Positions 25,552 through 38,168 of a DNA stretch of 64,000 nucleotides are shown piece by piece (the stretch's first letter is position 1; the number at the start of each line of letters is the position of its first letter). Origin of the DNA: Straminergon stramineum (Eukaryota > Streptophyta > Bryopsida > Hypnales > Calliergonaceae); the NCBI GenBank assembly GCA_963920665.1, contig OY987268.1, positions 10,852,501 to 10,916,500 on the forward strand, written 5' to 3'. A program made the translations under genes and the position numbers. The notes beneath the pieces are model-generated. The model saw only the letters and a list, made by a program, of their open reading frames with translations, made no database searches and was not told where the DNA came from.

Positions 25552-28500
25552 ATGGATCCCAATGCCGTAGATTTTGAAGGAAGCAGCAATAGCAGCAGCA
25601 CCACAGCGATGACGCACAACGGAATGGCGACGTTACGAAAGCGGAGTAGCAGCACCACCGAGGTCGTCCATTCCGTGGACAGCAGGAGCCTCTTTGACGA
25701 GTCTATGACTGAGCAGAAGGAGGAGATCGTTACCACTACTCGTGTGGAAAAAGTTTCGAAAAATACAATGCGTGCTTCTGCGCTTGCCCATCGCAGAAAC
25801 AAAGAGAGCCCACTCAGTTCGGACGCTATCTTCCACCAGGTGAACCCCAATTGCTTGCTCTGTTTAATTCATCTTTTCTTATGTGTGTTTTCAGGAGTAT
25901 GTCTTAGTTGATGTGAGAGGTGAGGGTTTGAATTCTTTTACGGGTTTTGCGACATGCTTAGGAATTTTCGTCTGACAATGCGCATGGCAATTTGGGTCTT
26001 GCTGGTCTGTTCTATCCCTGTACTGTGGTTGTGATTGACAGCCGATTCAGGAGTAGCTTAGTTGATTTCGGTGATGTATTTGAATTCTTCTAAGGTTTTT
26101 GCGTGTCCAGCTGCGATGCTTAGGAATTTTCTATTTGAGAATGCTCATGGAAATTGGGGTTTTGCGATCGATTGCAGAGTCATGCCGAACTGTTCAATCT
26201 CTGTTTTGTGGTTTTGATTGCTGTCAACAACCGATTCAGGATTAGCTGAGTTGATTTGGTTGATGAGTGAATATTTGTAAGGTTCTTGCGTATCCAGCTG
26301 CGATGCTTAGTAATATTCTATATGACAATGCTCATGGGACTTTGGGTTTGGCGATTCGTTGCAGAGTCATGCCGGACTGTTCAATCTCTGTATTGTATTT
26401 CTGGTTGCTTTCCAAAGCCGATTCAGCTTAGTTGCTTTGGCTGATGAGTTTGAATTTTTGGAAGGTTTTTGCGTACCCAACTGTGATGCTTGGGAATTTT
26501 CTGTCTGATAATGCTCATGGGACTTTGGGTTCGGCGATCCGTTGCAGAGTCATGCCGGACTGTTCAATCTCTGCATTGTGGTTCTGATTGCTGTCAACAG
26601 CCGATTGATTATTGAGAATTTAATGAAGGTGAGTGAGTGATCCTCTCTTCCACTTGGTTTTTGGTGGTTTTGCTAATTTGTTACTTTCAATGGCATTCCT
26701 AAATGTAGTATGATAAATTGGAGAAGACTAATGCAAGCCAGATCCTAACCTAAACGCATGGGCTTTGGCAGTATGGAATTCTGATGAATTCTGGATTCTG
26801 GTTCAGCTCGAAAAGTGCGCGCGATTGGCCACTCCTGATGTGCGGGTAAGGGTTTCTGAGGTTGCTTTGAATTTTGAGGCAATTGAGCAAAAAACCCGAG
26901 TATTTAGGATTTTAGAGATCAATCGGATTGATTTATTGACGGGCTCGCTCTCTTTCTGTTTTTTTTTGCAGTTTGAGTTTGCCCATATTCCCTCTCTCGG
27001 CATTGTTAGTGGAAAAATTGAAGGTGCTAACGAACGTTTCAGAAGGAGTAGGTATTTCTCTGGTTCAATTTGAATTGATTGGATATTCTACAGGATTGAG
27101 ACGCTATTTCTCACGCCGATGTTATAAACACGATTTTCATACTGTTTCATGGACTTTTAGATATCGTCGTTGTTATTCATGGGGAGGTCTTCCCATTGTC
27201 GGATTATGTGGTGGTCTACCCATAGACAGACTTCTCTATAATCACTGACCATAGGGAGACCTGCCCATGAATTTTGGGAAAGACTCTTTTTAGGATGCTG
27301 TCGAAATTTTCCTGAAACGATGTAATTTAATTGAGAACATTGTTTCTATTACTCTGCGTTTAGATGTCTTTAGAAGTAAGGAAAATTTCTGTTGGTGATG
27401 GTGGTTTCCTATCTGCTACACTTAAATGAATTGGATTGTTGAAAGTTTGCAATGCCTTGGGAGATTAATTTCGTTTTCCGTTTTTCTTTCTAATTATGTC
27501 CAGGTCATTTTTGTGTTACATCTCAGCATCAGTACCTTAGGTATTTTGTATCCTGGATACGTTATTCACAGGTAATCACTCCTTACCTCTTCGTAGTTTA
27601 ACCTCGTTAGAATTGTTAGTCTGGTTAACTCTAAAGTACTAAGAAGCTCGAATGGGCTTCATGTTTGCTTTGCACTTTGAGTTCGTCATAGAAGGACTTT
27701 CCTTTGTTCTCGATCAACACATGCAATGTTCTTCCTTGATTCTTGTGATATAAATGGTCTGCAGAGACCTATTTATAGAATTTGTCATTTGAAAACCATG
27801 ACTCCATGGTCTTTGAGGGGCTAAATTGATAGGTCTCTACATCTTCACCAATGGCTCTAAGTTACACAGAGTTCATGATCCAATGGGTTTTCTCAGGTTA
27901 CAAATGATGGACATCCTAAATTGCAGTGTGCTTGTATGGTGGCAGGGTGCAATCAGCATTGTTGCCAGGTCTTGTATTGATCCTCATTGCACTGACTGGG
28001 TGGATGAAGCTCGTATCTTACGCTCACGCAAACAAGGACGTGCGGGAAATTCTGAGAGCCGGGGGAAAAGTAATAGATCATAATCCACGTATTTTCTTGG
28101 AGATCATTGTTATTTATGAGTCCTGCACGATCTTCTCTGTTTTCCAGCCTTTTTTCACCTTTGGATTTTCATCATAATTCAGTATTATGCAAAATAAGTT
28201 GGATATCGTCTGGATTGGTGGGGCTTGTTGCAGCCAGAAGAACCGCAGAATGCAGAAAATGTTGAGTATCCAGACAACCTCACAATCCAAAATATTGCTT
28301 ACTTCATTCTCGCTCCCACTCTATGCTATCAGGTACTTCATTTGACAATTGCGCAGGTATATTTGGATTTAAGGTTGGAGGTTTGTGTATCCAGTGTGGC
28401 TGCTCTGAGTGGTGAATTGCTAACATGGTTCTGATGACTCTAATAATGAAGCCATTTTTAAGTCCACGTTTTTCACTTCTTCTTTCGAGCTATATCCTTG

Positions 28501-31500
28501 AGCAAGGATTGGTGACCTTTAATTTCCAAGATTAAATGAAGGTGATTGGCATCATATGGCACTTTGCTGCTTTTAGGATACCGAACGTTTTAGATCAAAC
28601 TTTGTCTCCTTTCTCATACAATTTGTCATCACAAGGATATCTTCTGCCAGGGATAGGCCCCTACTATCTTGTTTGAATGTTTGAGATTGTTCATTTGTTG
28701 TATTTTCAGTTGAGCTACCCCCGTTCTGGTCCAGTTCGAAAAGGCTGGGTGCTACGGCAAATGGGGAAATTGGTTGTGTTTGTGGGTTTGATGGGCTTTA
28801 TTATTGAGCAGGTACGTTTTTACTGATTATTGCTCAGTCTTCTGCATTTTAGAGTCAGAATCGGAGTAAACTTCCTTTCTCATTAATGCAAAGCTGACCT
28901 CTTTGAAAATAAAATGTCGGTTGAATTTTAAACTAAAACTTTCACACAGAATCTTGCTCAATTGGATAGTTCCATAATGGCGTGGAGTTATGCATGCAAA
29001 TTTCGATGTGTTTCTTTGTAGGTTATTTTAACTTAAATTGATGTTATTATCAAGTTTGAGTGTAAAGAACAAGCATTAGAAATGTTTGGGAAACTGCTCC
29101 TTGTGCATCACTGACCATAAATTTCTATCATTTTTTCCTTGCAGTACATAAACCCGACTGTTTTGAACTCACAGCATCCACTGAAGGGCAACTATCTTTA
29201 TGCGGTGGAAAGGATTTTGAAGCTTTCCGTGCCAGTTCTCTATGTTTGGCTCTGCATTTTCTATTGCTTATTTCATCTTTGGTACGTCTGTGGATGTAAC
29301 ACCGTACTCTTGCATGAAATGTGAAATGACCTGGGTTCATGTTTTTTGTGAATGAAGTTTCTGTTAATTTGTGCAGATATTTGACTCATCACATAGACTC
29401 TTACCAGTTGTGGTTCAGATAAGTTTGGTATTATGAATATTGTGTTTTCGTTTGTTGTATAGATTGTACTCTATTGGTGCCTCCTCCGTCTGATCTTGCT
29501 CTATCATTGCGCAAAATAGGTTGAATATTGTGGCTGAGCTACTTCGTTTTGGAGACAGAGAATTTTACAAAGACTGGTGGAATGCTCAAACAATTGAAGA
29601 GGTAGAGATTTGCCTTTGCTATCGTTCCTTTCGAGTCCTTTTCTTCTATGGAAAGTTCATTTCTACTTTCTTTCATTTTGAGGTCATTTTGTTTACCAGT
29701 TTGTCACTGGCTTGGTAAACCAGATGGATCCTTCATTGACGGTTTAGGGTCCTGGCTCTTCTTTCTTTCAAGTTGTTCGACATCCTGACGTAATCAATGT
29801 TATGTTATCATCCTTTAAAGTTTTTTTTTTTTCATTGCAACGATTTTCCCTTGATTGAAATGTGTGGTGACTCAAATGGAGTTCTTTAGCTTGCGATAGC
29901 TTTCTTTTGCCATTCAAAACTTCGAACTTAGTCTACCCAATGTCTGGTACGCTTGTGTTTCATGTTCCACATTGCAGATCATTTAGTGATTTTGAGAAGG
30001 GAATCTGCTTATGTCAGTATTCAAGTCATCTTTCACTGACTTAACTTTGTCGTGGATTATCTATGGCGCCACTTCACTCTTTTTCAGTATTGGCGAATGT
30101 GGAACATGGTATGTATATCACGACCTCTCTTTTTCGGGTTCTGTGCCCAGTTGTTGGACCGAACTGCTGAATTCTTTCCTCGTGTAGTCTGCTGCTTTCA
30201 CTCTTTGCACAATCATGTATGCTACCGTAATGCTCACTCTCATTATTTTCACTAAGGGAAGTTGAGTTGGAAGAAATTGAACTTCTTGCAGTGAGTAATG
30301 ATCTGGCTAGCCTGTTATCTCATAATCGGAAAGCTTGAATTTTCTGGAATGAAGGGGCTTCTATCGCCATGCGCATGCTTATGTGTTTCTTGGGGGGTTG
30401 GGGGGGTGTTCTAGCCTGTGCATAAGTGGATGGTGCGACACGTATATTTTCCTACCATACGAGCCGGCTTACCCAGGGTATTCTACCCGCTTTTGCCCAT
30501 GGGCTAGTTCTCAAGTAATTCTAGATCAAATCGTTCTCTAGAAAAATTCTAGTCTAAATGTTAGGCAGCTTTCAGGTTGTCAATAGAGTTGCACAAGTCT
30601 ACGTTGTTCTTGATAGAGAAACGTTTCGAAGCAATGAAAATGACTAATAAAGACCTGAAATCCTCCTCAAATACGTCCAATAAAGATAGATTATCAAAAT
30701 TTACTCCCCGAGTAACATACAAAAGTTTGGGAAGGATCGACAGCCCATCAATGGCCTAGATTCAACAAGCAGATACGGTATGTGAGGATTTGTCATTTTA
30801 AAATTGTACCACACTGTAGCGCTTGCTTACTTTTTGAGTAACGAGCTGGTCGGAACCTACTCAAACCTACTCACATTTTCTTGGGATGTACTTCAGATGT
30901 AGCTTTTATCAATGCATGGTCTCCTCCTCTTCGATATGAAGCCAACAAAACAGTCCGGATTTAATGAGGGTTTAGAATTAGTTGAATCGTAGTTCGTGCA
31001 TTGTGAGATAAATACACAACTGCGGTAGTACTCTATGTCTTCCTCTGTGGCTCGTTTCTCGCCTTGCGCTTCTTCCTCAATATAGAAAAGCTTTATGCTT
31101 TTGAGGAACAGCTTTTCTCACTATGCAGCTTTGGGGATTCTGGGCACTTACAGATTGTGGCGATGATACTGGTGTTTGTGATTTCTGCTTTGTTTCACGA
31201 GGTACATTCCTTTCTTTCATAATCAATCGCAGTCAGTTAATTGCTTTGAGTCCCGGATCATCTTGCGAGTTCGAGTGGTTACTTCAAGGGTGCTGGTCCA
31301 GAGCCTCGTCAATTTGGTTTCTTTCATTCAGGTGACCTCACCTAATTGAGAAACTTTAAGAGGCTGAGCATAGTTGCTAATATTATAATGTTTAGACTTT
31401 TAGCAAAAGCAAAAGGAGATTCATAATTCACCAAAGAATGCATTATTGGATACCATATGCAGACGTTACAAGCTTAGTCGATGATGATCTAATAAAACTG

Positions 31501-32864
31501 TCACAAGTCCTGATGTTGAGGTGTTGTACTCTCTGAAAATCAACATGCACTTTTTGTGCAAGATTTTGGAGTATTGCGTTTAGATGTGGTTACCGTATGG
31601 ATTTCAGGTCTCACTTCAATGTGTGAGGATTATACTGAAAATATGATTGAGGATTATTTTGAAAGAGATATATGAAAATTATACATTTCTATTTGGATTA
31701 GAGACTTGCAATTAACTGCTTAATCATATACAGGCCAGTTTGTACCGTTAATGTGGTAACGTCTCAACTCTGCTGTCTTGTGCTAGGTTGCCATTGGTGT
31801 TCCTTGCCACATGCTACGGTACTGGGCATTTCTTGGCATTTTGATGCAGGTACAATATTCATCTTTTAGACAATAACATAGCCGGTTATGCAACTCATAC
31901 TTTGTTTGATTTGGACCGAAGGGAAGGTGGCCTTGCATTGACAAAAGCTACGATAACTGTGAGAAAGTTTGAGTAGGTTGCACGTGGAAAGCGAGCTAGC
32001 ACAGTAATGTGAAGAGTAATTCAAAGAGAAATTCTTCATGGAGTAGCCTCTCATTTTTTCTCCAACACTGAGAGATCTTATATATCAGTGCATGGACTTG
32101 TTGTGCAGCTACCTTTGGTATATCTGACAAATGTGATGCAAAAGCGATACCAAAATTCAATGGTACGTGCTTGCCATCTGAGGCTTTCATCTAAGATTGC
32201 ATTAGGCAGAGTGATGTATAGATTCCAAATTACACTTTACTCTCATTTGCTCTTGATGTGGAGAAAGTTCTTTTAGAATCTCGTAAATATTACCAAATTA
32301 TGAACCTTGTGGCCCGGTGCATGGTGGGTTTTATGGTATCAAGACCCAATAACCATAGATCATGTGCTGGATGAAGGCTCCAACTTCTGAAGTCGCGAAT
32401 TTTTTAAGTTCTGTGTACATCGTTAATCATGTCATCTGCTGTGCGCTTGCAATTTGTAATATGTTAACCCCTTGGTGCCTAGATTAAAAATAGAAAGTCC
32501 ACTTTGGGAGCTCTTAGTCAATTGTAGTCACTTTCATAACATGTTTTGGACCATTCAACAATGTCTATTCATTCTATTGATATGTTTCGCTTTACATGAA
32601 TTTGAGTAATTTGTCTTAAATGATACATTTCAACTCCCATAAGCATGAAAATGGACACTTTTGTTCATTAGACACTTAAGGGTTAATCCAATGCCAGTAT
32701 TTGCAGGATAAGTTGTCTTGGTTAATTATAACGTGAGCTAACGTGGGCGTTGATGGATGCAGGTTGGAAATATGGTTTTTTGGTTCTTTTTTTGCATTGT
32801 GGGGCAACCCATGTGCTTGCTCCTTTACTACCACGATGTTGTCAACAACATTCCAAGTACATGA
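25552..32864 (+). CDS. DGAT1: Acyl-CoA:diacylglycerol O-acyltransferase 1 (DGAT1), 16 exons
   Basis: Catalyses the last step of triacylglycerol synthesis, acyl-CoA plus diacylglycerol, in the ER membrane (MBOAT family). Exons: 25552-25839, 26548-26628, 26772-26845, 26972-27047, 27504-27571, 27946-28069, 28234-28332, 28710-28811, 29145-29281, 29520-29601, 30088-30108, 30415-30477, 31154-31201, 31787-31849, 32109-32162, 32763-32864. All junctions are GT-AG with matching phase; total 1482 nt, 493 aa, close to the usual plant length of about 500-520. Residues 1-90 are a polar, probably disordered tail. Motifs seen: [36 protein letters not shown] (about 365-371), the MBOAT His in ALFHE (His420), VPCH and [12 protein letters not shown]. 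Exon 11 is only 21 nt. Sixteen exons matches known plant DGAT1 genes. The donor of exon 4 (27048) is the least certain junction. Intron 1 holds degenerate copies of exon 2. Confidence 0.97.
25892..26606 (+). repeat. Four tandem units of intron 1 plus most of DGAT1 exon 2
   Basis: Units at 25892-26047, 26048-26236, 26237-26423 and 26424-26606. Each runs from an intronic CAGGAGTA/CAGGATTAG-type word, through GATGCTTAGGAATTTTCT and GCTCATGG, to the CCGATT inside exon 2. Only the last unit is followed by the true exon end (GATTATTGAGAATTTAATGAAG then GTGAG). Units 2 and 3 keep the splice acceptor TGCAG|AGTCATGCC (exon starts 26178 and 26365), while unit 1 has lost it. Read in exon phase, unit 2 reaches a stop soon after CCGATT; unit 3 stays open for about 40 codons. 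Confidence 0.92.
31410..31480 (-). repeat. Fragment of dispersed repeat family Y in DGAT1 intron 13
   Basis: CACCAAAGAATGCATTATTG, then ATACCATATGCAGACGTTAC, closely resembles 60540-60590 (CACCAAAGAACACGACATTTG, then ATACTATATGCAAAAGTTAT) and the reverse complement at about 53450-53500. This is a transposon relic inside an intron, without expected effect on the protein. Confidence 0.5.
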
Positions 32865-35100
32865 AGTGTAAATCACATTTTTAGTAGAGGTTTTAACGGT
32901 TGTGAATAACATTCCTTTTCGGCACCACGAAACGATTCTTTTATTTTTCTAGAATCGATCAAATGGTAATATCATGTGGACAAGTTTGTATAAGGTTGGT
33001 TGTTTCAAGACAATGAATCTGGCATTGCTAGTACATCAGAACTGTAGTTACAGTAGTTCAAAGTAAGGTAGATGAGACCATTCCAAAATCTTCATCTTTA
33101 AATAAATGAGATTTTGAGCCACAATACGGTGACAATAGAGATTTTGAGCCTCTTAGTAGCCACAATCAATGTCGAGTGACAATTCATACCTTAAGTTACG
33201 CTCTTTGTTTTGTTTGTTACGGTGAGATCTCCAGAACCGTGTGTACCCCGGTTACATTCTTGATACCATCGAAGATACCGTCGAAAAGCTCTTTTTGTGG
33301 ACTTTCATTTGTGGTGTTTGGACCTATGACATATAAGATATTGAAGTTTGAAGTTTTTATGAATTAAAAAATTAAAAAAATTACTTTACTTTTATTTTGG
33401 TTGTGGCAATGGTATAATGCATACTAGTAGAATTGCATTTGTCTTTTCTCACATTTTTTTTCTGTAATTTTGTTTTCCCAAACCATCCTATGGAGGTAAT
33501 GGATCTATTCTACCCCCATTGGGTGAATCTACCATAATTCCAATTTAGAAATATTCAAAGATGTCATTAGAAGTATTTTGTATGTTGTAGTATTGTAGAC
33601 TTGTTGATTTATAGACTTCTGTCTAATTTATAGTTTTGGATTTGTTCATATACATTAGTCACCTTCAACTCAAAAGACCTACCTTTTTATTGTAGTTTAT
33701 GTCATTTGTGATGCTTGCTTCATTGATTCCACCATGTAAGAATCTTTTTTCAATTATTGTCATTAGAATGTGGCAAAAGAAGTATTGAAAAAATTATTTG
33801 GATTCATGTACATGTAGATGAGGATTTTATTTATTTCTAATACTCTAATCTATTTACTAGATGATATATACACCATTGTACTTAATAAATTTTGGTAAGG
33901 ATTGGAGTTCCTTATTTAATCATTCCAATCTTAAAGGTAAAACTTCTTTAAATAGGAATTTTATTTTTCTTTGTAGCTCTTTATTTTTGTTATTATTTTT
34001 GTTTTTTTGTAATTGTTTGTATTAATTCATTCTTTTGGAAAGAATCTAATTTCTTTTATGGTTATCTTTAGAACATTTATAATCTACTTAGGCAAAGGAC
34101 TTATTCAAGATCGCAAAGTGGTGCCCATTTAAGGGCTATTAGTATCTCATATTGATGATTCTGTAGTTGAAAAGAGTTTAACCTTGCATTTTTTTTGTCC
34201 ACTTATCTATTTGAAGGCTTTCATTAAAGAACTAATCAATTTCTAGAATTGGACTTCAACGATAGATTTGTAATGTGTACATGGCTAGCTAAAATAGCTT
34301 GTTAGAGAACAAATTGTTGATCCTCAACTAATACCTCAATCATTATATTGTATAATCTTGAGAAAAACTAGTTCTCTCAACAATAACTACCAAAGCAACA
34401 AAATGTGAGCATTGCAAAGCTCCAAAAATAAAAAGCATTGAGCATAATTGCCTTGACCAATATCCTTCCTTAATACACTTTTTAAATTTTTTATCTTGTC
34501 TTTTAGCTAGGCTACTAGTTTGTTTATTATTTTGTACATTTATAAGTAAATTGTTGGCTAAATGGAAGGTAGTCAATCAAATACGTTGTTCAAGCTCTAC
34601 TTAAAATCCTATGGCCATAACACTTAAGTAGTAAATACCTAAATCCATTGAAGGATATTTGACTCCATTCCATTTGGCCCCACTTCAATTATCATTTCTT
34701 CAAAGTATGGTCAAACAAATAATATAAGTTAATTCAATGAATTATAGGGTTTGAATAAGTGGTGAGATTTCTTCATACTATTTTGGATGAAATTATATAA
34801 AAAATCATATTGATTTCATCTAAATTACTATAAACTATTGTATTAACCCCTATAGGACCAAGTGTCCATTGAAAGGATATTGGAAATTTGGGTAGGTGGT
34901 TACAAAGTAAAAAATGAATAGATGTTTTAAAATTGTTGGTACCAGATGGAATGTTTTTTTATCTCCTTCAAGGGAATGTAAAAGAATTTTCTATCAAATG
35001 CAAGGATCTAAAGTTACATTGTTTGAAGAATTTAGACATGTCAACAATTTTGACACTCTTTTGCTAAATTCCTCATCTACTTCTACTAGAAGAAAACGAG
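32865..35100. other. Intergenic, nothing recognised
   Basis: Sequence downstream of DGAT1; the first part will contain its 3' UTR (AATAAA-like AT-rich words occur but no signal stands out). After about 33350 it becomes a typical AT-rich desert with no gene or clear repeat seen. Confidence 0.45.
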
Positions 35101-35667
35101 GGGTTTTGCGACTATTATTTGCAACTAGTTTTGTAGTTGCACAAGACACCTACAACTAGGTGACATTTTGGAGCCATAGTTGTAGTGGACAAGTTGCACC
35201 AGTTGCAAAAAAATTCACGGTTGTTTCTCATCCGACAACCTACTTGAAAGTTTGTCGATGAACTCTTCTGACCTGGTTGCTCATGTCAAAGTTATTTGTG
35301 TGTGATTGGTTTGCAATTGACATGCAATTGGTGTCCAATTAGTTTGCAATTGGTTTCCGACTGATGTGCAATTAGTTTGCAACTTATTTACTACTTGTAT
35401 ATAATTCATAGATTTGTAGATTTACAATTTCAGATCTATCTTTTTTTTTAGATTGCCAAATCTAAAAATTTCCTAAACTTTAAATAGTTATGGATTTTTG
35501 TAGATTATAGAAATCTACAAAGTGCAAAAATCTACAACATGTTGAATTATTTGAATTTCATTATCAAAATTCATTATACAAGAATGCTATAACTTACAAT
35601 TCTTATATGTCTAACCTAGTGGTATTCTTGACAATTGATATGGGACAATTAATAAAAGACTTAATAC

Positions 35668-35910
35668 TAGTTGCATTTTAGTTGTTTCCTAGTTGCATGC
35701 TAGTTGTATTCTACTTTAAGTCTTGTCATTTTTTAATCAAACTCTAGTTGAATTGTAGTTGTAGTCTAGTTGAATTGTAGTTGCAATCTAATTGTATTGT
35801 AGTTGCACTTGTAGTCTAATTGTATTGTAGTTGCAGTCTAGTTATATTGTAGTTGTAGTTTGGTTGCATTGCAGTTGCTTTCTAGTTGCAGTGGAGTTGC
35901 TTTTTAATTG
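35668..35910 (+). repeat. 22-bp minisatellite, about 7 good copies
   Basis: The unit TCTAGTTGAATTGTAGTTGCAG repeats in a head-to-tail array at 35743, 35765, 35787 (28-bp variant), 35815, 35837, 35859 and 35881, with decayed copies upstream from 35668. Related TTGCAATTGG/GTAGTTGCA words are scattered over 35100-35400 and, in reverse, 36060-36190. The array has no unique spacers, so it is not CRISPR-like. Probably a transposon-associated minisatellite. Confidence 0.8.
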
Positions 35911-36995
35911 AATTGCTATCAAATTTAGATTATATTTGCAATTGTAGATAGACACACTGGACTCTTCAAAATGTAAAGTTGTCCACGTCAACAATTTTGA
36001 TGAATATTGGATGTAAAACACCTCACATCAACTCTTCTATTACATTCCAATAATCATAACTACATTTTGCGACTACTTTGTGACTATTTTGCAACTACAA
36101 TGTAACTATGTCAAAGTTGGTGCAAATATAGAGGATTGTAATTGTAGGGCAGTTGCATAGGACCGTAGTTGCATTTCAATTGGTTGTAGTGGATGCATTT
36201 TTCTTCTAATGTTCTAAAATTTGGCATGTATGTAAATAACATGATGTATAGTATACAATTGTAAAAAAAACTATTACTTTTAGTGCAAAAGTATTGTTGC
36301 AAGCAAGGTCAAAGCTATACTCACCCTACTAAATAAATTTGAAAAAGTCCATTTTTGTCTAACCTTAAAGAAAATGCTATTATCTTGAAATTTACATTCT
36401 TAAAATTCTTGAAATTTTTCTACATATTTCAAATGTTTGTCTCCAAGTTTTCACCATTTGGATTTCAAACAAATAATTTCCTTGTTGCTCAAGAATTCAT
36501 CAAACAAATGACTAGTAAATTGTCAAATTCCTTAACCTCCTTGTATTGCAAGGTGACTTGGACTAAGGTAGATCCATAATTTTCTTCTAAAATTTTGCAT
36601 AGTGTATCTAACAAGATGTAGTACTTGATGGTGTAAAGGCTCAATTTTGTGTAGAGCAAAATTTTTACTCCAACAAGGCTAGAAGTGTGCTAATCCCATT
36701 TCAAAAGAATGAAAAGAAATTTTTTTTTCCACTTCAAACATTATGATCTATCAATCCAAATAGTCAAATGGTCTAAATTTTTTCACACATTTTTATAATA
36801 GTCTACTACACTTTTGTATGGTTGAAGTTAAAAAAAAAGGTTTATTTTCAATTTTGGCCAATGCACTAAAAAATGACAAATTTTGACAATTTTTGTCTAG
36901 AGACACCCCCATTCTTTGGGAGATAATGCACCTCAAAGATTTGCATAATATATCCAAAATAGTATGAGTTAGTGATATGATTGTAGTAAGCACTA

Positions 36996-37899
36996 CACTA
37001 ATAATGGTATTTAGTGTTTGCAACACTAATTATGAAGCACAACACTAAATGTCAACATATACACTATTTGTCAACTTCAATAAATTTTTTACATGATTTA
37101 GTGTTAGCAATTATTTCATCAAATTGCAATCATGAATTAAATTTAAACAATAAAGTGATTCAAAATCAACATACAAACACATTGGTGAAAGACAATAACA
37201 TTCAATTGACTCATTGTGTCTGCAAAATGGCTTTGAAATGTCACAAAAATAGTAAGAAAAGTTGCAAAAAAAACATCTAAGGCTAAACCTCCTTTGACTA
37301 AAATGCTTCTCAATCACTCATAACTTCCTGGATTGATATGAAATTTCAACCACAAAAATTTACTATTATGTGTAGCTTTTCCTAAAAAATGAATTAGAAA
37401 TGGACACTGTACAAAGAAGAAACAAGCCTTTGAAATTCAATGTAATCCCCAAAACATTTGGAATTTGAACTTTGAATTGCTCCCAAACATTCAAAACAAC
37501 TTGGATTGACATGAAAATGTTGCCACAGTAACTACACTTCAAGGAGAACATAACCCACTAAATTTTCTTGAAAATGAACATTGGATGAAGGAGATACAAG
37601 CCTCTAAAGTTGTAGGCATCCTATGTTGTTTGGTGAACTCAAATTGAACTTGTGAACTTTGATTGGATTCCAAAACATTAGTACATCTTGAATTGATATG
37701 AAAATTTTACCACACAAACTAGAAGAGAGACCACAAATTTCCCAACAAATTTTATTGAACTTGGTTATTGGATGCAAAAGTTACAACACTTTGAATTGGA
37801 CTCCAAACTCTAAATGCAAACCACTTGACATTTAGAGTGGGTGTAGTAAAAATTAACATAACACTATTAGTAACATAACACTAAATTCTATTATTAGTG
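36996..37899. mobile_element. Non-autonomous element with CACTAATAAT terminal repeats
   Basis: The left end CACTAATAATGGTATTTAGTGTT and the right end (reverse complement CACTAATAATAGAATTTAGTGTT) are inverted repeats over about 23 bp; CACTAAAT/ACACTAA words recur subterminally at both ends. There is no coding capacity. The start CACTA suggests the CACTA (CMC) superfamily, but no 3-bp target duplication is visible. The interior matches the element at 51096-52058 in reverse orientation (for example 37200-37345 against 51595-51730). Confidence 0.65.
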
Positions 37900-37989
37900 T
37901 CCTGATTGAATTACCCATTCAAAACCTCGGTTAGATGAAAAACATCCATTCTATGCATTCAGTTGCCCATCTATCCAGCTCTCGGAGTT

Positions 37990-38003
37990 AAACCCTAAAC
38001 CCT
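37990..38003 (+). promoter_or_regulatory. Double telo-box upstream of PUS10
   Basis: AAACCCTAAACCCT lies 166 bp before the PUS10 ATG. Telo-boxes (AAACCCTA) are known in promoters of plant genes for translation and ribosome biogenesis, which fits a tRNA-modifying enzyme. That it acts here is inference. Confidence 0.5.
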
Positions 38004-38168
38004 GAGCACATTGCGTCCTGTGTGCGTTGCAACGCCTGATCGACACTCTCCAATATGCAGTTGCTGGTCTTGAAGCTCGTGGAATCTTGCCGAGTTGAGA
38101 TGAAGGAAGCAAGCAAATTGTTGGTGACAAAGTAATTAGAAGGATTTTTGTACGAGCGAGCTAGCGCC

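Noticed and set aside
35743..35910. Minisatellite as a CRISPR-like array
   Set aside because: Units are contiguous without unique spacers, and the genome is eukaryotic.
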